NCBI GenBank assembly: GCA_001969505.1
Contig: LSSK01000161.1
Coordinates: 1 to 52,364 of the forward strand
Direction of reading: 5' to 3'
Origin: Zancudomyces culisetae
Lineage: Eukaryota > Kickxellomycota > Harpellomycetes > Harpellales > Legeriomycetaceae
DNA: 52,364 nt
The notes below the pieces were generated by a model. That model saw nothing but the letters and a program-made list of their open reading frames with translations, was not told the DNA's origin and did no database searches. The position numbers and the translations under genes were made by a program. Shown here in pieces: positions 1 through 9,482 of this stretch (positions are counted from its first letter, which is position 1; every line of letters starts with the position of its first letter).

Positions 1-557
1 CCCCCCCCCCCCCCCCCCTCCCCCGTGAAAAATACACACATCTGTAACAAACGTGCACTCTATTTTGGTACAGTGCACCTAAAAAGTAAATGGTAGCGGT
101 GGACTTTAAATATCAGACAATTGATGTAGCTGACAACGCGATCACCAGCTGAAAAACGGGGTTATCTGAACAGGAACCAGATACAAACACACTTTCTTCG
201 TTTGGAATCCTCTTGAAGTTTTTATTGATCTCTTGTTGTGTGATAGGTGCTGTGTAAGGTGTTAATCATGACGCTAACATGGTGCTAGCATATTTGAAAA
301 CCAACCCATGTCTCAATTACTTGGCTTTAGCAAGTTTGTTTTATTTTTTATTTGAGTTTAGTTCAGTGCAGATTTAGTTAATAGAAAAAAAAGTGATACA
401 TAAAACCATTTAGGTTAAAGGGTGTGTTATGGCCTAATCTTTAGGTTATAGTAACAAATAAATAAATGCTGTAAAGCTGAAAGCATCAAGTGTAAAAGAA
501 ATATTGGTTAATAGTGAATAGATAAAGGGGAAAAGAAAAGGGAGGAGGGGAAAGCGT
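1..557. other. Window edge and 3' flank of the PP2A gene
   Basis: The window opens with a run of 18 C, then a T and five more C (1-24). This looks like a simple repeat or a contig end. The rest is AT-rich sequence downstream of the minus-strand phosphatase gene. I see no coding sequence or RNA gene here. Confidence 0.5.
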
Positions 558-1627
558 TCAAAGAAAATAGTCGGGTGTGCGTCTTGATACATGAGGCTCG
601 CCTCTTCTTGGTGCAGGATCAAACTGCAGGAAAGTATATTTCATGTTTTCGTCTATTTCCATTATCGCAGCCTGATTTCCACATCTATAGCAATAGTTTG
701 GTGCACTAAATATTGTAACCACGTTTTTGTCTTGGCACCAGTTGTAGCCCTCCATAACCAACTGATGGGCTCTCGCTATCAAAGTCAGGCCGTTTTCGTG
801 GTTGAAAACCTCGGAAATGTCTTGGCCAAATGTGTATCCTGCACCTCTCGGCGAGATCCCCCAACCACAGCGATCATCGGGGTCTGACCAAACCAGATCA
901 CACATAGGACCATCATGAGGCACTTCTTGCACTCTATCTAATGCTCTAATATGATCTAACGAATTTATTGAAGGTGAAAGACCGCCGTGCAGACAGAATA
1001 TTTGTTCTTCAATGAGCGCAGTTATTGGAAAATAATCAAAAAGATCAGTAAAGTTCTTCCAGACCTCTGCATTTCCATACTTCCTCAAACACTCATCATA
1101 GAAGCCATATACCTGTGTAATTTGTCTACTTTCGTGGTTTCCACGCAATATTGTGATTCTCTCAGGGTATCTTATTTTCATTGCCACCAAAAGTGTGACT
1201 GTTTCCACGCTATAGTATCCCCGATCTACGTAATCTCCCATAAACAGGTAGTTTGTATCAGGCAAGTTTCCACCTATTTTAAACAGCTCTACCAAGTCAT
1301 GGAACTGTCCATGAATGTCTCCACATACCGTAACGGGGCATCTAACTGGCTGTACGTTGCTTTCCTTCATCAAGACTTCCCTTGCCTATTTTTATTTATA
1401 GTTTGAATGATTTTTTTAAAAAACACGTTTTAGATAAACAAGACCCATTCTTACTATTTACTAAAACATTCATAATAATGATAATGATAATTATTATTGC
1501 TATGTTGGACAGATGATCTTACCTTTTCACATAGTCTCTTAACATTTGTCTCGGAAATCTGCTTACACTCGAACAATTGTGCAATCCATGAATCCAATGT
1601 CTCAATGTTCACCTCCCCAATTTCCAT
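558..1627 (-). CDS. Serine/threonine protein phosphatase PP2A catalytic subunit (2 exons)
   Basis: PP2A-type metallophosphatase that removes phosphate from Ser/Thr in the cytosol and nucleus as part of scaffold and regulatory complexes. Exon 1 (1627..1523) encodes 35 residues beginning [15 protein letters not shown] 137-nt intron (donor GTAAGA, acceptor AATAG) is followed by exon 2 (1385..558), starting AREVLMKES. The 310 aa product matches the usual length of about 309. Metal-binding and catalytic motifs are intact: GDIHGQ, GDYVDRG and RGNHES. The C-terminus TPDYFL is the leucine-methylation tail of true PP2A, which argues against PP4 or PP6. One oddity is DDRCGWG where PP2A normally has DDRGGWG. 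Seen: motifs and splice sites. Known: family function. The exon join is an inference strongly supported by continuity with the family. Confidence 0.95.
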
Positions 1628-2926
1628 TTTTAATCTTGTTTACTATTTCTAATTTATCATCAAAACATTATTAATCCTTTGTATATTGGCTACTATTGGA
1701 GACAGTAGAGATGTAAAAAAAAAGACACGAAATCACCACTTCTGAATCGTTCATCTATAAACACGCTTGTGCATCACCAATCCATCAATTCAAACAACTA
1801 CTTCACCAAATTGAAAAGAATGTAAAAAAAAATATAAATATTGTGTCGCTTTTTCCATACCTTATGTTGGTCCAACTAAAAATTCAAGTAGAAATTACTC
1901 TAGTAAATTCTAAAACTCTCAAGTGTTGTAATTTCGTTGATGTTTTTCAATCTACTGTGTAAGGTTTATTTTATTAAAAAAAAGAACAGGCAAGCAAAAA
2001 CTATAAGAGCAATTAATGCAAAAAAAGAGTATTTGCAATTTTTTTATACCCTTTGGCTGTTTTTTTGGATAATGGAAATTGTGTTTGCACAAACTATAAA
2101 GTCCGTTTGCATTTACCCACTAATACCGCCCTTTTTTGTTTTTTGTTTGCTGCTAATTTAAATACACCAATAATCTATCGCACTGCTCTATTTGCTGATA
2201 ATGTTGCCTCTGATTTTTTTCTCCCCTAATTACCATTGTTTCTTTTTTTGTTTTATTTTTGCAAAGCCATGTTGAAAAACTATGGGAATAGATGCAATAG
2301 TTCAAGCTTTGGCTGTCATGTTACCAAAAACTGCAAGTAAAAAGCGAAATCATTCATAGAGTGAGTAGTCAACAAGAAATAACGCAGGATACCAGAAATC
2401 TCTTGTAAGAACGATCCTTATTTTTTTTTTCAGCAAGCACAACTTGTAAGTGGTTATTGTAGCAAAAACAATAAAAATCTAGATTAATACCCACTTCACC
2501 TCCCAGAACAAGGGAAAATAAGCTAGAAAAATCTGTCAAGTAAAAACCAAAAGTGCATCATATCCCGCACAAACATTCCAGTAAAAAAAAAATTGCTTTT
2601 CAATTTTGCATTTGTTGACTACTAAAATTTTTTTTTCCCTAACACCAATCTTATTTACCGAATTTTTTTAGGTTATTTTATAACGGATTTATTAACAAAT
2701 GGTCAAAAATAAAAAACAGGCGGGTCCTTGGGTCAGACTTCATCAATTGCACAGTGCCTTTCCCAAGCAACGGAAAAGCTTAACTGTGACCAACCTGCAG
2801 TGGGTTGTGATCTCTGAATTTTGAAATAAAGAAAGCTGCCTAGGGCTTTATAACTTTTTATTTTCAAGAAAAAAGATAATATATAAACCAATGTACATTG
2901 AGGAAAGTCACCAACTGCTAGACAAA
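1628..2926. other. Intergenic region between PP2A and ZPR1
   Basis: AT-rich, with poly-A/T tracts. A less AT-rich patch at about 2715-2845 resembles no snRNA, tRNA or 5S gene that I compared it with. The part next to 1628 should hold the PP2A promoter and the part next to 2926 the ZPR1 3' UTR. I see no supported gene. Confidence 0.5.
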
Positions 2927-4312
2927 CTACTCAGCATAGTGATCCACATTAATGGTATCTAAACCCAGGCTCTCGTTTTGCTCAGCATTACGAGCGTAGG
3001 TCTCAATGGTCATGTTTGGATCATTGTCTGGGGCATACAGATTTTGAAGATAGCTGTTACTGGCGGGATCGTCAAGGATCAGATTGAATGGGAAGGATTT
3101 ACCCTCAATGAGATCATCCAACTGTTGCAAAAAACCTCGAAACTTTTCGCGTCTTTCTTGCACTGCAGAGTCGCCGCTAGAAAACGGAGTCTCCCTATCC
3201 AAGTCATCATAAACCTGGCGAAGTAGCCCTTCAACTGTTGTGAAACGCCCTCCTAAAGTACCCAGGGTGAGGTGCAGGTTTATTTCAGGAATCGAAAGAG
3301 CACAAGTTTCTGACTTTAGAATGTCACGCGAAAGATCTTCTTCACAAACCAATTTTAGAGTTATTTTGGTTCCCTTGTCTGCGATTGCACCTCCGGATTT
3401 AACTTCATTTGATTTATATCCACAGCCATCACAGTTAGTTGCCATGATAATCACGTTTTTAAAGTGTGGAATGTCGACTTGCTTCATATGCGTTTCGCAT
3501 GGCGCATTACAAATGTGGCAGTTGGTATGGAATGTGATAACCTCTTCTGCACCAACTTCCTCGTTCACTGGCTTCATTTCTTCGTCCTCTTCTTTGATTG
3601 TATCCATTTGTTCTGGTTTTGAAGAATCCTCTTCAACTTCATCAGACACCATACCCAGTTGTATTTCTTGCTCGCGAGTTCTCTGATAAACTCTCATGCT
3701 TAGACTGGGGTCAAGATTTGGAGGCTGAAGCGATTCAATATAGCTGTTACCGCTCGGATCATTTATGGTTAGCAGGAATGGCTCCTCGTTTCTGAGGTAA
3801 CCTTTAAGCTTTGCAATTATATTTTCAATCGCATTGTATATCTCAATAGATTGCTCTCTTCTGGCAGGTTGATCGCCTTCCAAATCCTGGATAATTCCAG
3901 ATAGTAAACCCTCCACTGTTGTAAGTCTGGTGCTTTTAATTGGTGGAAGTTCCATATCGAGTTCTTCTATTCTTACTGTTGCCGAGAAATTCCGCACGAT
4001 CTGCCTGTTCATGTCTGCTGGTACTTGGATTTTGCATTTCCATTCCTGGCCCTTCTCTTGGATTGCCTCTGCAGATTGGACCTCGTTGTTGGTATAACCA
4101 CAATGAGGGCAAAAAAAGGAGGAGACAATTACTTCCTTGAAATGTGGTACCTTTGTCAACATTAATCTAGTGGTTCCATTTTTATAGCAACTCATGCATA
4201 CACTTTCGATTGTTGTAACTGGTGTCTCATCGTCTAGAGTGACAAACAGCGGTCCGTCGTTTTTTTGTCTTTTGTTGGGTGAATCTGCCTTATCAATGTC
4301 GTGTTTCTCCAT
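2927..4312 (-). CDS. ZPR1: ZPR1 zinc-finger protein
   Basis: Homolog of ZPR1, which binds and helps fold translation elongation factor eEF1A and shuttles to the nucleus in growing cells. From the first ATG (4312, MEKHDIDKADSP) the product is 461 aa, close to the usual 450-490. It has the duplicated ZPR1 architecture. Zinc finger 1 is CMSC...CPHCGY (Cys about 39, 42, 68, 71) followed by an alpha/beta domain ending NSYIESLQPPNLDPS. Zinc finger 2 is CHIC...CDGCGYKSNEV followed by NSYLQNLYAPDNDPN. A Glu-rich linker separates the halves. The frame stays open for 37 codons upstream of this ATG but without another ATG, so I chose 4312. Single exon. Confidence 0.95.
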   Translation of the reverse strand: MEKHDIDKADSPNKRQKNDGPLFVTLDDETPVTTIESVCMSCYKNGTTRLMLTKVPHFKEVIVSSFFCPHCGYTNNEVQSAEAIQEKGQEWKCKIQVPADMNRQIVRNFSATVRIEELDMELPPIKSTRLTTVEGLLSGIIQDLEGDQPARREQSIEIYNAIENIIAKLKGYLRNEEPFLLTINDPSGNSYIESLQPPNLDPSLSMRVYQRTREQEIQLGMVSDEVEEDSSKPEQMDTIKEEDEEMKPVNEEVGAEEVITFHTNCHICNAPCETHMKQVDIPHFKNVIIMATNCDGCGYKSNEVKSGGAIADKGTKITLKLVCEEDLSRDILKSETCALSIPEINLHLTLGTLGGRFTTVEGLLRQVYDDLDRETPFSSGDSAVQERREKFRGFLQQLDDLIEGKSFPFNLILDDPASNSYLQNLYAPDNDPNMTIETYARNAEQNESLGLDTINVDHYAE

Positions 4313-5012
4313 GATGTCTAATCTTTTTTCTTTTACAGAGGATTCCGTACTGCTTTCAATGTTATTTATGTCGCTAAAACATTTAATTCTTAGCTTACTC
4401 GCTATTACTTTTTTCTTACACAAATTTTAGGCCTGAATAGCTCTAAATAAATGGAAAAAAAAATTTTCTTTCTTTTTGGTGAAATAATAAAATGGCCTCG
4501 ATTCGATTCGATGCAAACGGTTTATTTCCGGATTAGTAATATTATAAACCCAGTCATAGGATCTCACTTGGAATGTGCTAGAAAGCCAAAAAAAGAAGAA
4601 AAAAACACAATTATTCTCAACTTTAGTGGATCAGAACCTAGATGGAGGGAATTTTACAGGGATAGCATAGGCACTGTTAAGTGTGGCTCATTTGATACAG
4701 CTAACCAGAGTATTGGCTAGTTTGAATACATCCTCCACTGGAGGGACGCTTTTTACTCAACAAAATTCCAGAGTATGCGTTTAGAACATTGCTATTAATC
4801 CTTGATGGGAATTGTTTTGTTGGCATAATTTCAGCGACTTTAAGGGCATTAGTAATTTTATTTTGGGGCTATTTAGTTCCTTCCTGGATGCTCCCATTTT
4901 TCTAGAACAGACATAAAAGTGAAAAATACCAGTAGAAAATAGTTCAATCTCTGTTTGTTTCAATCTTGTTCTGATTTTTGATTTAGAAAATGTCCTATCT
5001 GGCTCTTAACTT
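4313..5012. other. Divergent promoter region between ZPR1 and the PSTK-like gene
   Basis: About 700 bp between divergently transcribed genes. It contains an 89-codon plus-strand ORF (4451-4720) without recognisable content, which I do not call. A short upstream ORF at 4990-5034 overlaps the kinase start codon and is listed separately. Confidence 0.5.
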
Positions 5013-5034
5013 ATGGGTACAAATACAGTACTAG
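4990..5034 (+). promoter_or_regulatory. Upstream ORF overlapping the PSTK start codon
   Basis: An ATG at 4990-4992 opens a 14-codon frame ending in TAG at 5032-5034. It overlaps the kinase ATG at 5013 in another frame. If it lies in the transcript leader, ribosomes starting there would bypass the main start, which could lower kinase expression. The transcript start is unknown, so regulation is an inference. Confidence 0.35.
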
Positions 5035-6332
5035 TAGTCTTGGTTTTTGGCCAGCCAGGTGCAGGAAAGACCACACTTTCCAAAGGAATTCAACATTGTA
5101 TTTCTATTTTAAAAGGGCAAAAAGTATCCGATCGAAGAAAGAATGGTTGTAACTCTGACCAATCATGTAATATTCCGGAACCGGATACTGATCTAGGCAA
5201 TGCTGTGCTTACCTTATCTTCAAAAGTAACAGATTTTCATTTGAGTTGCCACGTCTACAACTTCGACGAGCTTTTGCCTAATTGGATCAAACCCAGTGCA
5301 AACAAGGCCGACCAAACGGAAAATCTGATCACAAAGGAATCTCGAAAAGACACTATTGGAAAATTGGCGAATAAGGGGTATAAAAATGATAGGGATCAAC
5401 TTATGAACCATATTTTTAACGATATAAATGCGAGAAACGCGGAACTAGGAAAAGACTTTGCTGAATTTGATTCAAAAGCGCGGAATATTTTGGTATTCCT
5501 TGTTGACGATGTATTTCAGTACTACTCTATGCGAAAAAGCTACTATAAAAGAGCCCAGAGTAACGGTTATATTTTTATGCAGATATTTGTTGATTGTGAC
5601 AGAAAACAAAGATATGAGAGAAATAAAGCGAGAGGAATGGTTGATCCGGAGTTAAAGATGGCCAACAGCACGGAAATCCCCGAGCATGTAATGAACTCTT
5701 TGAGTACCAGATTTCAACAACCATGCATACATGAAAAGTCGTGGTGGGAGAAAAAGTACACTTTGCACATAGATACCAGCAAAGTCGTAGCTACAGGACA
5801 ACCAATCAATCAACAGACAGTGCAAAATACAGGGATTTTATCTGTTTCTGGTGAAAATTTGAGAAGCGATACTGTGGAGGTTCAAAGTCTCATATGTGTC
5901 AACTGGATGCTTAGCAATTACCAGACTATTGGTATTGAACAATCTAAAAGACGTTTCTCTTCTGAATGTAACAAGCAGCAGGTTAAATGCAATCAGACAA
6001 CTTTTCTTACACTACACGAGGTTTACAATATTTTGAAAATGTTGGTTGGTAAAAAGATCTCTAAGTATAGGTGTATAGATAAGCTACAACCAGAGCCTGG
6101 TCCTGATGACAAAACTTCCATATTTAAGGAAATATCCCTGGAGGAGTATGTAAAATTATTAAATAGCGTTAAGAGCGAGGCTTATGCAGAGATCAAGAGG
6201 GTAAATAGCCACAGCAGCGGGTTAAGCGTGTCAACTCATGATTCTGTTTACTCTATCTTTGAGAGGCATCACAGCAAAACGTTAAATGCTCGACTCAAAC
6301 CACCTACTACTCCAGCTGATTCGCCAGCGTGA
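5013..6332 (+). CDS. PSTK: L-seryl-tRNA(Sec) kinase-like protein (PSTK/KTI12 family)
   Basis: P-loop kinase of 439 aa. PSTK phosphorylates Ser-tRNA(Sec) so that SEPSECS can convert it to Sec-tRNA, a step needed only by organisms that make selenocysteine. Visible features: Walker A GQPGAGKTT at residues 13-21; an aspartate motif NFDELLP at 83-89; the PSTK signature FLVDDVFQYYSMR at about 162-174, followed by IFVDC; and a lid-like RNKARG at 203-208 followed by IPEHVM. KTI12, the related protein in ordinary fungi, has an LDGLNY-type motif instead of DDxxxYxSMR. The C-terminal 170 aa are variable but include an EEYVKLLNSVKSE segment like the PSTK tail. Single exon, with TGA as stop. PSTK is the best call. 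A diverged KTI12-like kinase is the alternative. Confidence 0.8.
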   Translation: MGTNTVLVVLVFGQPGAGKTTLSKGIQHCISILKGQKVSDRRKNGCNSDQSCNIPEPDTDLGNAVLTLSSKVTDFHLSCHVYNFDELLPNWIKPSANKADQTENLITKESRKDTIGKLANKGYKNDRDQLMNHIFNDINARNAELGKDFAEFDSKARNILVFLVDDVFQYYSMRKSYYKRAQSNGYIFMQIFVDCDRKQRYERNKARGMVDPELKMANSTEIPEHVMNSLSTRFQQPCIHEKSWWEKKYTLHIDTSKVVATGQPINQQTVQNTGILSVSGENLRSDTVEVQSLICVNWMLSNYQTIGIEQSKRRFSSECNKQQVKCNQTTFLTLHEVYNILKMLVGKKISKYRCIDKLQPEPGPDDKTSIFKEISLEEYVKLLNSVKSEAYAEIKRVNSHSSGLSVSTHDSVYSIFERHHSKTLNARLKPPTTPADSPA

Positions 6333-7827
6333 GCATTACATATTTTCTTTGTTCTTCAAAGAATTTTCTTTAGGATTTATCCTCTTTTTAAAATTACTGA
6401 AGCGTCCGTCGGCTTTGGTTTGGTACCCATAAGATTCGCACTTTTCTGGGTGTAATCCGTTACTGTATTATCTTCTCGAAGGTATAAGCGTAATTTCATT
6501 TAAAAGTGAAATCCATCTTTATAATTCTGGAACCCTGCTGTTGTATTCTATAAATTCAAGTAAAAATGCCATCTGCAAACTGCACCTACCCCTCATTTTT
6601 ATTGGGGTTGATTGTTTTCATGTTTGTTCATAAACACTACTCAAACTATAATGCTGTTGTTGCACTTTTGATTTCTCTTGCTAAAAAAAGACACAAACAG
6701 TTTGTTTTTTGGACAGCTTTGTTTTACCACATTGGTTTGTATGGGGTAGCTATTATAATTTTGTGCAATCCCATTTGTGGAGACGGGAAAAACAGCGAAT
6801 GATTATGTAGGTTTATCATTCTGGGTTACACAGGATACTTGAATTTTTTCACTCCATATTACTAAGACTATGAACTTTAGAAGTAAAACTAACGCAGTGT
6901 CTTCAAAATAGGATATTATATTTACTCCATTTACTCTGGGGCAATTAATGATCTTATAATTATAATCATTATCGTTATCATTGTTGTTGTTGTTGTTGTG
7001 GCGAATTTTGTTTCCAGCTATTCTAACTAAAAAATCGCGCTAAAAAAACCGCGATGATTGGTGACAAATAAACACCAAAATTTGTGTCAAACCCTGCAGA
7101 GGAAGGGTGATAAGTTTACCCACGCTTGCCTACCGCCAGTACACTCTCCATTCCCTCTCTCATTTTCTTTGTGATACAAACTGGTGAATTTTAAGGGTTT
7201 CAGGATACTAAATCCCTTGTATATCCTAGCTGCTGTGTCATTAACCTTACCTTCTCTCCTTGCACAAAGCGCGGCTCTCATGCTCTACCATCAAACACAG
7301 CTATGTAGTATTACATAAACTTTAGCGACAAGACATTTTTATTCCCCTTTCTCTTTCTTTGTAATTTACAGTGCTTTATTTTATTGGATAATTACCAATA
7401 CTTTGACCAATAATAATTGCGTTTTGAATTAATAAATTGGTACTATGCTCAGAAAAGGAAGAAAAAAAATAAAAGACCAACTTCGTGACTTAGTGACGCC
7501 AAAAAGCAACGAAATTTGACAGTAGCTACGAAAGGGCAAAACATTAGTGCTGAAAAATAATGGCGAATGGTAAAATTTTTCATTTGTGTAAAATTTTTTT
7601 TCATAAATACACTACAATTCGTCTTTTTTTTTATTTACAGAATAAAGCAAAAACGAATCTAAGTTAAAGAACAGAACAAATAATTTCTATTGGAGTATTC
7701 ACGCTTACTTTATTTTTTATATAGAAAAGGCGCTCAATAGTTACCTAGAAAGAGATAATCACTTTTTTATCCTCTCGAAGAAATAAGTATAACTCAGGTA
7801 TCGTTATATATTTTCTAAACGCTAGAA
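6333..7827. other. Intergenic region upstream of NF-YB
   Basis: Nearly 1.5 kb. A 78-codon plus-strand ORF at 6566-6802 would encode a small hydrophobic protein with two possible membrane segments, but I recognise no family and chance is plausible. There is a GTT/GTTG microsatellite around 6980-7000. A short inverted repeat, ATCGCG (7034-7039) with CGCGAT (7050-7055), is present. A CCAAT-box cluster is listed separately. No RNA gene is recognised. Confidence 0.45.
7383..7440. promoter_or_regulatory. Cluster of four CCAAT boxes upstream of the NF-YB gene
   Basis: Within 58 bp there are ATTGG (7383-7387), CCAAT (7395-7399), CCAAT (7407-7411) and ATTGG (7436-7440). Further ATTGG copies lie at 7057-7061 and 7689-7693. 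CCAAT is the core bound by the NF-Y/HAP complex, and the next gene encodes its NF-YB/HAP3 subunit, so feedback control is plausible. The motifs are seen directly. Binding is an inference. Confidence 0.45.
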
Positions 7828-8673
7828 ATGTCGGAAGCCGAAGCAACACAACAAAATCACTCCGAGGAGGAAGTTGACGTCAAGGAACAGGATAGATTTT
7901 TACCAATAGCAAATGTTGCTAGAATTATGAAACGAGCACTTCCTCAAAATGCGAAGATAGCAAAGGAGGCAAAGGAGACTGTCCAGGAATGTGTTTCTGA
8001 ATTCATTTCTTTTGTGACAAGTGAAGGTAAGCTTTGTTCTTTATTCTTCGTTTTTTATATTCTTATTTTCTGTTTTGTGTTTGCTTTTACGTCTCTATTT
8101 TTACGCATCAAACTCTGTTATTGTTATCCAAGTAACCATAATCCTGAAAAATGATTCTGTATAGCGAGTGATCGTTGTCAACAAGAGAAACGAAAGACAA
8201 TCAACGGTGAAGATATACTATACGCTATGCAATCCCTTGGATTTGAAAACTATGTAGATGTTCTGAAGATTTATCTTTCCAAGTACAGAGAAGTAAGTGG
8301 ATGTTTATAGATTGCAGTTTTTGCACATATATTTGTTGTACATTGAGATTATTTGTGTCATCAGGAATGATTACATCCACCATTCTTTGTCCGAATCGAT
8401 TTCAATCATGAAAAACTCAATATAATATACGGTGTGTTTAATCGCTTTTTGTTCTCCTTTTCCTAGGTTGTAAAGCCCGAGAGGGATGTCGATTCCATAA
8501 AACCAGATGAGGGTACACAAGAGGGTTTGAACGGAATGGACGTTGCTACCGAACGAAATAATTTACAGGCGCAGATTAATGCTCAAAATCAATTTTCAAC
8601 ATCTGGAGTTCAAGATCCAAATGTTGCTTTGTATATGAACCAGGCCGCGTCTGCATTTTACACACACAATTAA
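7828..8673 (+). CDS. HAP3: CCAAT-binding factor subunit NF-YB/HAP3 (3 exons)
   Basis: Histone-fold subunit of the heterotrimeric CCAAT-binding transcription factor; it pairs with NF-YC/HAP5 and then NF-YA/HAP2. Exon 1 is 7828..8026, exon 2 is 8165..8292 and exon 3 is 8467..8673. The introns are 138 and 174 nt, with donors GTAAGC and GTAAGT and acceptors ATAG and CTAG. The joined product is 177 aa. Residues about 22-109 form the conserved histone fold: [18 protein letters not shown], then [20 protein letters not shown], then [14 protein letters not shown] and YLSKYRE. Intron 1 falls exactly between VTSE and ASDRCQQEK, as expected from the family. The C-terminal 68 aa are Gln/Asn-rich and poorly conserved. 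Confidence 0.95.
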
Positions 8674-9482
8674 TTTATTGGGAGTTACACTTATTTAATA
8701 CAAAACTGTATATTTTTTATTTAATCAGTATACAATTTGCTTTTTATATTATTTTTTATTGCAATGGTGTATGCAGTAAATGTACTAAAATGAAATGACT
8801 TTAATATCACTTCGAATTAAGGGCATATCTTTGGCTTGTATTTCTCTTTCATTTTTTCATTTGTTGATTTGTTCGTTTACCGCCCTCTGCACTGTACTTC
8901 TGCTAAAACGCAATCTTCTCTCGGTATTGAACTGCTTAGGTGTTCCTATCAAGTATCACCTCCCATTTTTCCTTGTTGATTTTATACAAGGTATATACGA
9001 ATGTTACACTCAGGATTCTACAAGACAGGGTTATGCCCAATCAAAAAACAGCGGTGTAACACGTATAAAAGTGTATTCTGTATGTTGGATTGGTAAAATG
9101 CCACACAAACTACTGTGTGACGTTTACTTGCGTCAAGGTCCCAATAGTTTTTATACTGGCACACCAGAACCACGCTGGTGACCTTAAACACTACGCACTT
9201 TATGTATTTTATATAATCGCTACCTATCACTATATTTCTACACTTTTTCCTAGCAGAGTATTTATGAAGATGTTGCTTTTATTAAATGCTAATCAATGAT
9301 ATAATTTACTATAGAACATACAAAAGAAAAACAAAAAGAACTAAAAGGACAAAAAAAATAAAAGAACAAATAGAACAAAAAGAATAAAAAAACAACAAGA
9401 GCAACAAGAACATACAAAACATTCAAACACAAAAGTTATTTTAACATGCTTGACTTTACTCTTCCAAAGAAAATAGTGACCT
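8674..9482. other. Convergent intergenic region with an A-rich tract
   Basis: Lies between the 3' ends of the HAP3 gene (+) and the disordered-protein gene (-). A 128-codon plus-strand ORF at 8795-9181 has no recognisable family and I do not call it. A compact inverted-repeat element at 9102-9185 is listed separately. From 9310 to 9420 the plus strand is almost entirely A with scattered G and C, which would be a U-rich 3' UTR for the minus gene. Confidence 0.45.
9102..9185. other. Dense cluster of short hairpins (possible structured RNA)
   Basis: Three nested or adjacent stems occur in 84 nt: CACACA/TGTGTG (9102-9107 with 9114-9119), TGACG/CGTCA (9118-9122 with 9131-9135, partly competing with the first), and CACCAG/CTGGTG (9162-9167 with 9175-9180, 7-nt loop). 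The last is flanked by AAGGT (9135-9139) pairing with ACCTT (9181-9185), directly continuous with the 3' arm. It lacks tRNA A and B boxes. It could be a 3'-UTR structure or an unknown ncRNA. Chance is possible. Confidence 0.3.

Noticed and set aside
591-1406. Plus-strand ORFs of 98 and 139 codons
   Set aside because: They are antisense shadows of the PP2A exon, whose motifs are unambiguous.
2715-2845. A less AT-rich patch considered as an snRNA or 5S gene
   Set aside because: It lacks the signature segments of U1, U2, U4, U5, U6, U3 and 5S.
5013-6332. KTI12 (elongator-associated) as the identity of the kinase
   Set aside because: KTI12 has an LDGLNY-type motif where this protein has DDVFQYYSMR. 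The Cys-containing IFVDC and the following region also fit PSTK better. Kept as the fallback.
8795-9181. A 128-codon plus-strand ORF
   Set aside because: No family, hydrophobic chance-like start, and about one ORF of this length is expected by chance in a window this AT-rich. The hairpin element inside it is more notable.
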